Shown: piece after piece, positions 47,021 through 56,508 of the stretch
Position numbering within the stretch: the stretch's first letter is position 1
Layout of the letters: each line of letters opens with the position of its first letter
Assembly: GCA_943788445.1 (NCBI GenBank)
Contig: CALSQH010000006.1
Location: 62,001 to 126,000 of the forward strand
Reading direction: 5' to 3'
DNA from: an uncultured Pseudomonadales bacterium
Lineage (GTDB): Bacteria > Pseudomonadota > Gammaproteobacteria > Pseudomonadales > Porticoccaceae
Length of the DNA stretch: 64,000 nucleotides
Translations under genes and position numbers: made by a program
Notes under the pieces: generated by a model
The model's database searches: none
What the model was told of the DNA's origin: nothing
What the model saw: the letters and a program-made list of their open reading frames with translations, nothing else

Positions 47021-47953
47021 ATGGATAGCCCGATTAAAAGCATCGCTAACAAACCGGACGATAATCTAGCCGCGCTGTCGACCATCGATGGCGTTGAGGC
47101 CGATTTGTTGGCCATTTCAGATCGCGGGAACCAGTATGGTCAGGGTTTATTTGAAACTATGATTTTCAGTGATGGGATGGTTCCTCTATGGCCGCAGCAC
47201 TGCGCAAGAATGGTGGCTGACGCCTCAGTCCTGGGGATTAATCTTTCGGCGCAATCGCTCGACAATAATCTGATGACCTTTATAAACTTACTTAAGCAGC
47301 GCGATGGTCAGGCCAGCGGTATCGTTAAAATTATTGTTACAGCAGGCAGCGGTGGACGAGGATACGCTTCTCCCGCAGAAATGAGCCCGCGGATAATCTG
47401 TCAGTATTTTCCACTTCCAGAAAACTTAGAAAAATCCAGACGCCATGGTATTGCCCTTTTCCAGTGCCAATATCAGCTGCCACTGAATCCGGTATTAGCG
47501 GGCATAAAGCATTTAAATCGTCTCGATCAAGTGCTGGCCTGTGCAGAGCTGTCTAAAGAGCAGTCTAGAGAACTATCTAGAGAGGCGCGCGCAAACTACA
47601 CCGACGGCCTAATGTACAGCCGTGACAACCTGTTAATTGAAACCACCTGTGCGAATATATTTATAAAAACCGCTTATGGCTGGATAACCCCGCAACTCAA
47701 TCAGGCCGGAGTGCGTGGTGTTATGCGCGGTCTGTTGCTTGAGCAGCTCTTTCCAGAATGCGGAATAAAGATTGTCGAAGGCGCGATAACCAAGCACCAG
47801 CTAGCCACCGCTAAAGAAATTTTTACCTGTAGTTCTATTCGCGGTGTATTACCCGTCACCAAAATACATAATCTCGGTCACTGGCCTATCGGCGCGGAAA
47901 CAAAAATGCTTCAATCAGCATTGAACGACCACTATGATTGTTACCCATGCTAA
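47021..47953 (+). CDS. pabC: Aminodeoxychorismate lyase PabC
   Basis: PLP enzyme of fold type IV that releases pyruvate from 4-amino-4-deoxychorismate to give p-aminobenzoate. RGNQYGQGLFETM near the N-terminus, the PLP lysine in GIKHLNRLDQV, and NLLIETTCANIF. 310 aa, slightly long because of the first ~20 residues. Overlaps mltG by 7 nt. Confidence 0.93.
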   Translation: MDSPIKSIANKPDDNLAALSTIDGVEADLLAISDRGNQYGQGLFETMIFSDGMVPLWPQHCARMVADASVLGINLSAQSLDNNLMTFINLLKQRDGQASGIVKIIVTAGSGGRGYASPAEMSPRIICQYFPLPENLEKSRRHGIALFQCQYQLPLNPVLAGIKHLNRLDQVLACAELSKEQSRELSREARANYTDGLMYSRDNLLIETTCANIFIKTAYGWITPQLNQAGVRGVMRGLLLEQLFPECGIKIVEGAITKHQLATAKEIFTCSSIRGVLPVTKIHNLGHWPIGAETKMLQSALNDHYDCYPC

Positions 47954-48996
47954 AACGCCTGTTACGTATCACCAGCCTTATTATCCTTGTTGCCGCTGTG
48001 TGCGTCGCAGTGTTAGTGGGAAGCGCCCAGCGTTATCTAGAGGCTCCCATTCAATTGGCCGACGGTTCAGTTATCTGGACGATCGAAAAGGGCAGTAGTC
48101 TGAATGCCGTTAATCGGCAACTTCACCAGCGTAATATCCTCAGCCACCCAAGACTGCTGAGCCTCTATGCTCGACTTACCGGAGACACCGCTATTCAGGC
48201 GGGTCGCTATCAGCTCAGCAACGGGGACACAGCGACAACTCTGCTGCATAAATTTAATCGCGGCGATGTTATTAGCTATCAAATAACCTTTCCTGAAGGC
48301 TGGAGTTACAAACAGTGGTTAGCCCAGCTTGCCAGCATTGAGCAGTTTGCCGATATTGGCACCCTCAGCCAGGCGCAAATAATGCAAGCCGCGGGTATCG
48401 ATAAACCTTATCCCGAAGGCTGGTTATTTCCAGATACCTACAGCTATATCAGTTCCGACACTGCCATAGATATTCTCGCCCGGGCTCACAAAAAAATGAT
48501 TGAGGTGCTTAATCGCGCATGGCAAAACCGTTCCACTGACACGCCTTATACATCTGCCTATCAAGCCCTGATTATGGCCTCGATTGTTGAGAAAGAGACC
48601 GGTTTAGCTGAAGAGCGAGCCGCTATTGCCGGCGTGTTTGTGCGGCGCTTAAACAAACGTATGCGTCTGCAGACTGATCCAACGGTTATCTATGGATTGG
48701 GGGACGCCTACACCGGCAATATCAAACGCTCTCATTTAAAAACCCCGAGTCCCTACAATACCTATATGATTAAGGGGTTGCCGCCAACACCGATAGCCAT
48801 GCCCAGTGCAGCGGCCATCGATGCAGCGCTGCATCCACTTGACGGCACTAGCCTCTATTTTGTCGCTCGTGGCGATGGAGGACATTACTTTTCCGACAAC
48901 CTTGAAGAACATCAAAAAGCGGTACGACAATACCAAATAAATCAGCGGGCCGTTGACTACCAGTCAGCGCCTAGAATTAAACCCTTAGGCAAATGA
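47947..48996 (+). CDS. mltG: Endolytic murein transglycosylase MltG (YceG)
   Basis: Cuts nascent glycan strands, thought to set their length. One N-terminal membrane helix (about residues 9-28), LysM-like region, then the YceG domain with the catalytic Glu in ASIVEKETGL and LQTDPTVIYG. I start at the ATG at 47947 overlapping pabC; a TTG three codons upstream is possible. About 349 aa, normal. Confidence 0.93.
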   Translation: MLKRLLRITSLIILVAAVCVAVLVGSAQRYLEAPIQLADGSVIWTIEKGSSLNAVNRQLHQRNILSHPRLLSLYARLTGDTAIQAGRYQLSNGDTATTLLHKFNRGDVISYQITFPEGWSYKQWLAQLASIEQFADIGTLSQAQIMQAAGIDKPYPEGWLFPDTYSYISSDTAIDILARAHKKMIEVLNRAWQNRSTDTPYTSAYQALIMASIVEKETGLAEERAAIAGVFVRRLNKRMRLQTDPTVIYGLGDAYTGNIKRSHLKTPSPYNTYMIKGLPPTPIAMPSAAAIDAALHPLDGTSLYFVARGDGGHYFSDNLEEHQKAVRQYQINQRAVDYQSAPRIKPLGK

Positions 48997-49058
48997 GTCA
49001 AAGAGTAAGCCATCGCAGCTTGATGGATAAATAACAATTGAAAGGTTGGGGAAAAGCG

Positions 49059-49685
49059 ATGCGCGGAAAATTTATTACGATTGAAGGCACTGAAGGCGTG
49101 GGCAAAACCACCAACATTCAGTTTATCCAATCGTGGATGGAAAAAAACAAACTCGCCTTCGCCACCACCCGCGAACCTGGTGGTACTCCACTCGCAGAAC
49201 AGATCCGTGAGCTACTATTAGCCCCCCGCGAAGAATCGGTCAGCAATACCGCCGAGCTATTAATGGTATTTGCCGCTCGCGCCCAACATATCAACCAAGT
49301 TATAGAACCTATGCTCGGAGAGGGCGCATGGGTACTCTGTGATCGCTTTACCGATGCCACCTACGCCTATCAGGGCGCGGGCAGAAATATGCGCGACGAT
49401 CTTATTGCAGAGCTGGAAGTGCTGGTGCAGGGTAGCTTGCGGCCAGACCTCACACTAATCTTAGATATACCCGTAGAAATTGGGCTAAAACGAGCCGGTG
49501 AACGCAGCACTCCAGACCGTTTTGAACTTGAGCGTGTCGAGTTTTTCGACCGCGTCCGTAATCGCTACCTACAGATCGCCAAAGATAGCCCAGAGCGCTG
49601 TGTAATTATTGATGCATCCCAATCCTTAGAGGGCGTGCAGAAACAGATAGAAACAGCTTTGAGTCACTTTATGGAGACCACCTAG
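49059..49685 (+). CDS. tmk: Thymidylate kinase
   Basis: Phosphorylates dTMP to dTDP. P-loop GTEGVGKTT near residue 10, TREPGGTPLAEQIR, CDRFTDATYAYQGAGR. I chose the ATG at 49059 (208 aa) with GGGGA upstream; a TTG at 49038 would add seven residues. The stop overlaps holB. Confidence 0.94.
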   Translation: MRGKFITIEGTEGVGKTTNIQFIQSWMEKNKLAFATTREPGGTPLAEQIRELLLAPREESVSNTAELLMVFAARAQHINQVIEPMLGEGAWVLCDRFTDATYAYQGAGRNMRDDLIAELEVLVQGSLRPDLTLILDIPVEIGLKRAGERSTPDRFELERVEFFDRVRNRYLQIAKDSPERCVIIDASQSLEGVQKQIETALSHFMETT

Positions 49686-50611
49686 TGCTCCCACTTCCCT
49701 GGCAAGAAACCCTCTGGGACAGTCTTAATAGCAGTGTTGAGCAGGGGCGACTACCCCACGCACTGCTAATCAGTGGCCCCAGTGGCATCGGTAAAATGCG
49801 GCTCGCTAAAGCCCTTGCCCAGCATCTACTGTGCACCGCAGAAATGACCAAGTACGCCTGTGGTTCTTGCAAAGGCTGTCAATTATTGGCCGCAGGTAAT
49901 CATGCCGATATTACTTATCTTGAACCGGAAGATATTGGTAAACCGATCAAAATCGATCCGGTGCGCGCCCTCTGCGAATCCCTGAGTAAAACCCCACAGC
50001 AGGGCGGTTGGAAAGTAGCAATTATTACCCCCGCTGAAGTCATGAACAACAACGCCGCCAATGCGCTGTTAAAAAACCTAGAAGAGCCGCAGCCGAAAAC
50101 ACTGCTGATACTGGTCTCTCATCGTCCGAGCCTTTTATCCGCCACTATTCGCAGTCGCTGTCAGAAAATCAATATGCCGATCCCCGACAGACGCACTAGT
50201 AGTCAATGGCTAACAGAGGTTACTGGGGATCAATCTGCCGTCGACAACGTACTGTTTTTGGCAGCAGGTAAACCGCTCCTAGCCCTCGACTATTTGCAGA
50301 GTGACAACTTGCAACAGCGGCAAGATTTTGAAGCGCTTATCGATCAGGTTCGCCGCGGTGATGTCTCACCCCTTAGCGCCGCGCAGCAGTGCCAAAAGTT
50401 AGATGCCGATGAAACTATCGACTGGTTTAGCAGTTACGTCCATCGTCTGGCGACCACCGACTTAGCCGACCGACCTATTCCAGCCTTATTTGATTTTTCC
50501 GACAAGCTATTGCAAGCACGCAGTTGGGTGGTCACCAATAATCCCAACTTGCAACTCCTCTGGGAAGAGTTATTGATGGACTGGTTGATGGTATTTACCC
50601 CACGTAGATAA
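49685..50611 (+). CDS. holB: DNA polymerase III delta' subunit
   Basis: Clamp-loader subunit. LLISGPSGIGKMRLAKALAQ (degenerate P-loop), a zinc-binding cluster of Cys in LLCTAEMTKYACGSCKGC, and NALLKNLEEPQPKTLLILVS, the SRC region being TIRSRCQ. 308 aa. GTG start overlapping the tmk stop by 1 nt. Confidence 0.93.
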   Translation: MLPLPWQETLWDSLNSSVEQGRLPHALLISGPSGIGKMRLAKALAQHLLCTAEMTKYACGSCKGCQLLAAGNHADITYLEPEDIGKPIKIDPVRALCESLSKTPQQGGWKVAIITPAEVMNNNAANALLKNLEEPQPKTLLILVSHRPSLLSATIRSRCQKINMPIPDRRTSSQWLTEVTGDQSAVDNVLFLAAGKPLLALDYLQSDNLQQRQDFEALIDQVRRGDVSPLSAAQQCQKLDADETIDWFSSYVHRLATTDLADRPIPALFDFSDKLLQARSWVVTNNPNLQLLWEELLMDWLMVFTPRR

Positions 50612-50668
50612 GTTGAAATGGGTTTTTCATGCTAAGCTCATAGAAGCACACAAGGAGAGGTGATAAAT

Positions 50669-51013
50669 ATGTTTAATGGTGGCAAAGGCGGGATTTTAAC
50701 CGTCGATATCAATGATGAAAGTCAGCTCTATCAACACTACATGTCTTTTGTCGACGGCGGTGGTCTATTTGTGCCGACCAAAAAGGCTCACGAGTTGGGC
50801 GATGATATTTTTTTCTTGCTGAGCATCTATTTGCGTCCCGAGCCAATCCCCATGACCGGTAAAGTCGTCTGGGTAACTCACAAGGGATCCGGGAGTTTCA
50901 GAAAGGAAGGTGTTGGTGTTCAATTGGGTGAAGAACAGGCTGAATTAAAAGTTGATATTGAACAGGCTTTGACCGGTACGTTACACTCTCACAAGCCTAC
51001 ACTAACCATGTAG
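50669..51013 (+). CDS. pilZ: PilZ-domain protein, type IV pilus biogenesis PilZ-like
   Basis: 114-residue PilZ protein located between holB and tatD, the position of pilZ itself in pseudomonads. GGLFVPTKKAHELGDDIFFLL and TGKVVWVTHKG are typical; like PilZ it lacks the RxxxR c-di-GMP motif. The ATG at 50669 is preferred because AGGAG lies 11 nt upstream but would overlap a GTG at 50660. Confidence 0.88.
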   Translation: MFNGGKGGILTVDINDESQLYQHYMSFVDGGGLFVPTKKAHELGDDIFFLLSIYLRPEPIPMTGKVVWVTHKGSGSFRKEGVGVQLGEEQAELKVDIEQALTGTLHSHKPTLTM

Positions 51014-51044
51014 ATCAATTTTATAATAAAAGACGAAATAACCT

Positions 51045-51821
51045 ATGCTGGTAGACTCTCACTGCCATCTCGATCATTTAGATATGAGCGATCGAGAGGG
51101 CGGGTTGAATGCCGTTTTAGAGGCAGCCAAAGCCCGTGGCGTTACCCAATTTCTCAGTGTTGCGGTGGATATACCCACCTCGAAATCACTTATCGACCTG
51201 ACCGCCCAATATGACAATATATATTCATCGGTCGGCGCTCATCCGCTGCAAAAAGTTCAGCAAGATATCCCTCTAGTCGACGAGTTAGTTGAGCTCGCCA
51301 AGCAGCCACGGGTTGTCGCTATAGGTGAAACCGGCTTGGATAACTTTTACAGCAGCGACACCATTGACTGGCAGCGGGCGAGTTTTATCAACCACCTAAA
51401 AGCCAGCCAACAGATAAACAAGCCAGTGATAATCCACACTCGCGATGCTCGCGAAGAAACCATCGACTTACTTCGTGAATACACACCCAGTGCCGGCGGC
51501 GTTATGCACTGTTTCACCGAGAGCTGGGAGATGGCCGAGCAGGCGATAGAGCTAGGCTTTTATATCTCCATCTCTGGCATTGTCACCTTTGCCAGCGCCG
51601 ATGAACTTCGCGACGTTGCCAGCAGAGTGCCCTTAGATCGTATACTGGTCGAAACCGACTCACCCTGGCTCGCCCCAGTCCCGCACCGCGGCAAACAAAA
51701 TGAACCACAGTATGTTCGCGACGTAGCAGAGTTTGTCGCAAATCTAAGAGGCATCAGTCTTGAAGAACTGGCGGTGGCGACTACAGATAATTTTAATCGA
51801 TTATTCCAGATACCCAGATAG
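51045..51821 (+). CDS. TatD-family metal-dependent hydrolase (YcfH-like)
   Basis: TIM-barrel DNase/hydrolase. Metal ligands DSHCHLDHL at the N-terminus, GETGLD, IHTRDA, HCFTES and ETDSPWL. 258 aa. Conserved tmk-holB-pilZ-tatD context. Confidence 0.93.
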   Translation: MLVDSHCHLDHLDMSDREGGLNAVLEAAKARGVTQFLSVAVDIPTSKSLIDLTAQYDNIYSSVGAHPLQKVQQDIPLVDELVELAKQPRVVAIGETGLDNFYSSDTIDWQRASFINHLKASQQINKPVIIHTRDAREETIDLLREYTPSAGGVMHCFTESWEMAEQAIELGFYISISGIVTFASADELRDVASRVPLDRILVETDSPWLAPVPHRGKQNEPQYVRDVAEFVANLRGISLEELAVATTDNFNRLFQIPR

Positions 51822-51832
51822 AGAAGCAGGCC

Positions 51833-52501
51833 ATGCAACAGCAAACAAATACAGAAGCCACTGAATCGAACTTTATTATTCGCACCTTCCCCGTAGGGCC
51901 ATTGCAGTGCAACTGTTCAGTGATTGGTGATCGACTTAGCGGCAGGGCATTGGTTGTTGATCCCGGTGGCGACGCGGATAAAATCCTTGAACTACTTAAA
52001 CAACTCAACCTCTCGGTCGTAGCGATTATCCACACCCACGCTCATCTCGACCATATATTGGCCGCAGGCGAGATCAAACAAGCCACTGGCGCGCCGATCT
52101 ACTTGCACAAAGGTGACCAGTTTTTATGGGATATGGTTGAGCAGCAGTGCGCCATGTTCGGCGTTCCCACCGTTAGCTTGCCCGAGCCAGATCACTATAT
52201 AGAAGACGACCAAGCCCTCGACTGCTGTGGCGGTGTTGCCATCCACACGCCCGGGCACACCCCAGGCTCAGTGAGTTTCTGGTTTGATGAATACAAAACC
52301 CTGATTGCCGGCGACACATTATTTCAGGGCAGTATTGGTCGCACCGACTTACCGGGTGGCGACTTTGACGAGATTAAAAAATCTATCAGTCAGCGTATCT
52401 ACAGTCTTGCTGATGATGCCGTGGTGATCACCGGCCATGGTCCCAGCACCCAAATAGGCATTGAAAAACAGAGCAACAATTTTGTTCGCGGCACATTGTA
52501 A
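51833..52501 (+). CDS. Metallo-beta-lactamase-fold hydrolase, glyoxalase-II-like
   Basis: 222 aa. THAHLDH (HxHxDH zinc motif), HTPGHTPGS and VITGHGPST are those of the YcbL/GloB-like class II glyoxalase group. 11 nt after tatD. Cytoplasmic; substrate probably a thioester, not certain. Confidence 0.88.
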   Translation: MQQQTNTEATESNFIIRTFPVGPLQCNCSVIGDRLSGRALVVDPGGDADKILELLKQLNLSVVAIIHTHAHLDHILAAGEIKQATGAPIYLHKGDQFLWDMVEQQCAMFGVPTVSLPEPDHYIEDDQALDCCGGVAIHTPGHTPGSVSFWFDEYKTLIAGDTLFQGSIGRTDLPGGDFDEIKKSISQRIYSLADDAVVITGHGPSTQIGIEKQSNNFVRGTL

Positions 52502-52550
52502 AATCGAGTTAAAATCGCGCTAATATAATGAAAAATAATAGGAAACCCCG

Positions 52551-53171
52551 ATGAAACAACAACTGATCACCATGCTCGAACTTCAGAACGACATGAACAG
52601 TAAAGTTCACGCCGACTGGAAAAACCAAAATTTCGAATGGTATCGCGCCATCTGGGTAGAGTCTGCCGAATTACTCGATCATTACGGTTGGAAGTGGTGG
52701 AAAAAACAAAACCCCGATATCGGACAGATAGCGCTAGAGCTTGTGGATATCTGGCATTTTGGTTTGAGTCTATTACTGCTCAAGGGCGACTCGCCAGACA
52801 CCATTGCCAACAATCTGATCGAAGAGTTTTCAGCCCACCAAGACAGCGGTGATTTTCGTCTCGATCTAGAAGACTTTACCCACCACACCCTAGCCAGTAA
52901 AAGCTTTGAAGTAGCCCGCTTTGCCAAGCTCATGAAAGGTATAGATATGGACTTCGAACAGCTCTATGTTGGCTACGTGGGTAAAAACGTACTCAACTTT
53001 TTCCGTCAGGATCACGGCTACCAAGATGGCAGCTATCAAAAGGAGTGGGGCGGGGTAGAAGACAACGAACATCTGGTAGAGATTGTCGCGCAACTTGACA
53101 CCTCCGCCAGCGACTTTAAAGATAAGCTCTACAGCCGCATGCTTGAAACCTATCAGCGGCTCAACGCATAG
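52551..53171 (+). CDS. dUTPase-like all-alpha NTP pyrophosphatase
   Basis: 206 aa of the dimeric dUTPase (MazG-related) fold. Metal-binding helices WVESAELLDHYGWKWWK and LELVDIWHFGLS carry the acidic residues. Proteins like this replace trimeric Dut in some bacteria or remove non-canonical dNTPs. AGGAAACC precedes the ATG. Confidence 0.82.
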   Translation: MKQQLITMLELQNDMNSKVHADWKNQNFEWYRAIWVESAELLDHYGWKWWKKQNPDIGQIALELVDIWHFGLSLLLLKGDSPDTIANNLIEEFSAHQDSGDFRLDLEDFTHHTLASKSFEVARFAKLMKGIDMDFEQLYVGYVGKNVLNFFRQDHGYQDGSYQKEWGGVEDNEHLVEIVAQLDTSASDFKDKLYSRMLETYQRLNA

Positions 53172-53307
53172 CTTGTTTTGATAGATCAGTACTTTTGAGA
53201 TCAGATATACCTTTAGCAGATCTACCTACAAAAGCACCGATATAGCACTAATGGGGGTAAAAACAGCCTCATTAGTGCTCTAAAGATGCATTTTATTTTT
53301 GCCGCCC

Positions 53308-53313
53308 TATAAT
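53308..53313 (+). promoter_or_regulatory. Candidate -10 element of mdh
   Basis: Perfect TATAAT about 50 nt before the mdh start; no good -35 seen. Confidence 0.4.
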
Positions 53314-53360
53314 AGCGCCGGTATAAACACTGTCGATATTAACTTCCACGGAGATCCACC

Positions 53361-54341
53361 TTGAAATCACCCGTTCGCGTTACAGTTACAGGGGCCGCAG
53401 GCCAAATCAGCTACTCTCTATTATTCCGCATTGCCGCTGGCGAAATGCTTGGTTCCGATCAACCTGTTATTTTACAGATGCTTGAAATCACCCCGGCTCT
53501 AGAAGCGCTAAAGGGCGTAGCCATGGAATTAGAAGATTGCGCATTTCCACTGTTAACAGGAATGGTCTGTACCGATGATGCAGCCGTCGCTTTTAAAAAT
53601 TCCGATTACGCCTTGCTGGTTGGCGCCCGTCCACGTGGCCCCGGAATGGAGCGTAAAGACTTGCTAGAAGCCAACGCCGCAATCTTCTCTGCGCAGGGTA
53701 AGGCGCTTAACGACAACGCCTCTAAAAACATTAAAGTATTGGTTGTCGGCAACCCCGCCAACACCAACTCGCTGATCACACAGCGCAACGCACCGGATAT
53801 GAACCCGCGTCAATTTACTGCAATGACTCGCCTCGATCACAATCGCGCGCTCAGCCAAATTGCTAACAAGACCGGCACCACCATCAACGACGTTACCCAC
53901 ATGACCATTTGGGGCAACCACTCAGCGACTCAGTACCCCGATATTCACCAGACTAAAGTGAATGGCGCACCGGCCATCGACATGGTTGATCAAGCCTGGT
54001 ACGAAGATGACTTTATCCCCGTTGTACAGCAGCGCGGAGCCGCCATCATCAAAGCCCGTGGCGCATCAAGCGCCGCCTCAGCAGCGAATGCCGCGATCGC
54101 ACATATGCGCAGCTGGGCACTTGGTACTGCCGAAGGCGACTGGGTAAGCATGGGTGTCTACAGCGACGGCAGCTACGGCATCACCAAAGGTTTAATCTAC
54201 TCATTCCCCTGTGTCTGCAAAGACGGTGACTGGGAAATTGTTCAGGGACTGGAAATCAATGATTTCTCCCGCGCTAAAATGTCAGCGACAGAGCAAGAGC
54301 TAACCGAAGAGCGGGACGCAGTTCAGCACCTACTGCCATAA
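53361..54341 (+). CDS. mdh: Malate dehydrogenase (NAD-dependent, cytosolic type)
   Basis: Oxidises malate to oxaloacetate in the TCA cycle. [16 protein letters not shown] binds NAD. Catalytic Arg in [22 protein letters not shown], and catalytic His in [12 protein letters not shown]. 326 aa, the group-2 MDH length (not the 312-aa enteric form). TTG start with GGAG 8 nt upstream. Confidence 0.95.
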   Translation: MKSPVRVTVTGAAGQISYSLLFRIAAGEMLGSDQPVILQMLEITPALEALKGVAMELEDCAFPLLTGMVCTDDAAVAFKNSDYALLVGARPRGPGMERKDLLEANAAIFSAQGKALNDNASKNIKVLVVGNPANTNSLITQRNAPDMNPRQFTAMTRLDHNRALSQIANKTGTTINDVTHMTIWGNHSATQYPDIHQTKVNGAPAIDMVDQAWYEDDFIPVVQQRGAAIIKARGASSAASAANAAIAHMRSWALGTAEGDWVSMGVYSDGSYGITKGLIYSFPCVCKDGDWEIVQGLEINDFSRAKMSATEQELTEERDAVQHLLP

Positions 54342-54358
54342 AGTTAGCCGCGTATTAA

Positions 54359-54398
54359 AAAAAACCGCTTATTTATGTCTAGATAAGCGGTTTTTTTT
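54359..54398 (+). terminator. Terminator after mdh
   Basis: AAAACCGCTTAT/ATAAGCGGTTTT stem with eight T. Confidence 0.9.
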
Positions 54399-54536
54399 GT
54401 TTTTAATCGCCCGTAACCCCAGCTTTCAGTGGTTGGTTAGAGTAATAATTTGCTAAAGTACCGTCCCTGATGAGAGTACAGTCCCTGAAGAGGGTACTGC
54501 TCAGGTAAACTAAATAGATAGTCGAAGGAGTTAAGC

Positions 54537-55010
54537 GTGGCATTTTCTGAAGTAGGAACACCAGCAATTGATTTTTCACTGATCAATCAGCGTGGCGAAA
54601 AGGTAAGCCTTTCAGATTACCGCGGTAAAAAGAATGTTGTCCTGTACTTTTACCCCAAAGCTATGACCCCAGGCTGCACAGTTCAAGCCTGTGGTATACG
54701 TGACAGCAAAGCAGAATTCGATGCGCTCGACACCGTGGTTATGGCCGTCAGCCCCGATTCTGTCGACCGCTTAATTAAATTCGAAGACAAGCAAGAGCTC
54801 AACTTTACTCTGCTGTCCGACGAAGAACACCAAACCACCGAGCAATACGGCGCTTGGAATATGAAGAAATTTATGGGTCGTGAATATATGGGCGTACTGC
54901 GCTCAACCTTTATTATCGGAAAAGACGGTACGATTAAATATGTGATGGCCAAGGTTAAAACCAAAACCCATCATGACGACGTGCTGGCGTGGATCAAAGA
55001 AAACCTTTGA
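54537..55010 (+). CDS. bcp: Thiol peroxidase Bcp (peroxiredoxin Q)
   Basis: Reduces peroxides with a thiol partner. Peroxidatic Cys in TPGCTVQACG with a second Cys five residues later, the atypical 2-Cys signature of PrxQ. VVLYFYPKAMTPGC. 157 aa. GTG start with AAGGAG. A small direct repeat (GTCCCTGA twice at 54464-54488) lies in front. Confidence 0.93.
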   Translation: MAFSEVGTPAIDFSLINQRGEKVSLSDYRGKKNVVLYFYPKAMTPGCTVQACGIRDSKAEFDALDTVVMAVSPDSVDRLIKFEDKQELNFTLLSDEEHQTTEQYGAWNMKKFMGREYMGVLRSTFIIGKDGTIKYVMAKVKTKTHHDDVLAWIKENL

Positions 55011-55086
55011 TACCAGCAGGTCTTAATGAATCAACAAATACACTAGTTTTATAACTTTAAATCAACAGCAACGTTAAGGGTTAATT

Positions 55087-55416
55087 ATGTTTTTTATCTC
55101 CAGTGCACATGCACAGTCAGCGGCACCAGCGGGTGATCCAGGAATGATGGGTTCACTGATTATGTTCGGTGGTCTATTTATCTTTATGTACCTGTTTATT
55201 ATCCGCCCTCAGCGCAAGCGTCAAAAAGAGCATACCAACCTGCTCAGCAGCCTGAGCAAAGGTGATGAAGTCACGATGACCAGTGGTATTCTGGGTAAAA
55301 TCACCAAGCTGGAAGGGGATTATGTGGTTCTCGAAGTTAACAGTAACCTCGAACTTAAATTCCAGATCTCAGCCGTTCACGCAGTACTGCCCAAAGGCAC
55401 CATCAAAGCTATTTAA
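55087..55416 (+). CDS. yajC: Preprotein translocase auxiliary subunit YajC
   Basis: 109 aa with one membrane helix (about residues 21-42, GSLIMFGGLFIFMYLFI) followed by the cytoplasmic IRPQRKRQKEH and GDEVTMTSGILGKI. Normally heads yajC-secD-secF; here neither secD nor secF follows, so the translocon genes must be elsewhere. Confidence 0.93.
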   Translation: MFFISSAHAQSAAPAGDPGMMGSLIMFGGLFIFMYLFIIRPQRKRQKEHTNLLSSLSKGDEVTMTSGILGKITKLEGDYVVLEVNSNLELKFQISAVHAVLPKGTIKAI

Positions 55417-55467
55417 TCTGGTGAGTCAGTGGCTGTTACGACAGCCACTTCTGCTAGTATAAAGCTG

Positions 55468-56490
55468 ATGATTACCTATCCAGAAAAGCTAAATCTCGCC
55501 CAGACGCCCACGCCGTTTTATCTGCTTGAGCGTCTTTCGGCGAACTTAGGCATAGCCAATGCGCCACGCATCTGGATAAAGCGCGACGACCTCACCGGGT
55601 CTGCCACCTCAGGCAACAAAATACGGAAATTGGAATTTCTGCTTGCGGAAGCACAGGCCAACGGCTGCGACACCGTCATTACCTCCGGCGGCGTCCAATC
55701 CAATCACTGCCGAGCTGTGGCCATTCTAGGTGCGCAATTAGGCCTAAAAGTTCATCTGTTACTGCGCTCAGATTCCAAGCCCCAAGCCGTGGGCAACCTA
55801 TTGCTCGACCAGCTTGTCGGCGCAACCATCAGTCACTACAGCATCAGAGAATTTAAACGACTCGACAGCCTGTTTAAACACTGGACCGAACACTACCAAG
55901 AGCAAGGCAGTAAAGCCTATTCCATCCCTACAGGCGGTAGCAATGGCACTGGCATATGGGGGTATATTAGCGCCGCTGAAGAACTCGCCGCCGACTTCGT
56001 CCGCTACCAGATAAACCCACGCGCCATCGTCCATGCAAGCGGTTCTGGTGGCACACAGGCCGGCTTAATGCTCGGCTGTTATCTGCATGGCATAAGCGCA
56101 CCGGTCAAAGGCTATGCCGTTTGCGATAACAGTGCCTATTTCACCCGCAAGATCAACGCCGACCTGCAAGACTGGAAGCACAGATATGCCTCGGATATAG
56201 ATATAAGCGCCCTCAAAGCAGAAACTTTTGATGACTATATAGGTCCAGGTTATGGCCAAGCAGGCCCAGAGATCTTTGATTTTATTAAACAGGTCGCGGC
56301 AATCGAAGGCATCCTGCTCGATCCGGTGTACACTGGCAAAGCGTTTTACGGATTAATCGAAGATATAAAAAAGGGTAAATACTCTCAACCGGCACCTTCA
56401 AGTCAATCAAGCCAATCTGATGACATTGTCTTTATTCATACCGGCGGTCTATTTGGCTTATTTGCCCAGCAACAACAGTTGGGATTTTAG
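55468..56490 (+). CDS. D-cysteine desulfhydrase / ACC deaminase family PLP enzyme
   Basis: Fold type II PLP enzyme. PLP lysine in TSGNKIRKLEF, SGGVQSNHCRA, PTGGSNGTGIWGY and ASGSGGTQAG. Converts D-cysteine to pyruvate, sulfide and ammonia in its best-known members; D-serine or ACC are alternatives. I prefer the ATG at 55468 (340 aa), where family similarity begins; a GTG at 55429 would add 13 residues. A sulfur role fits cysB and cysH nearby but they are not linked. Confidence 0.85.
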   Translation: MITYPEKLNLAQTPTPFYLLERLSANLGIANAPRIWIKRDDLTGSATSGNKIRKLEFLLAEAQANGCDTVITSGGVQSNHCRAVAILGAQLGLKVHLLLRSDSKPQAVGNLLLDQLVGATISHYSIREFKRLDSLFKHWTEHYQEQGSKAYSIPTGGSNGTGIWGYISAAEELAADFVRYQINPRAIVHASGSGGTQAGLMLGCYLHGISAPVKGYAVCDNSAYFTRKINADLQDWKHRYASDIDISALKAETFDDYIGPGYGQAGPEIFDFIKQVAAIEGILLDPVYTGKAFYGLIEDIKKGKYSQPAPSSQSSQSDDIVFIHTGGLFGLFAQQQQLGF

Positions 56491-56508
56491 AATAAAAAAG
56501 GGGTAGTT

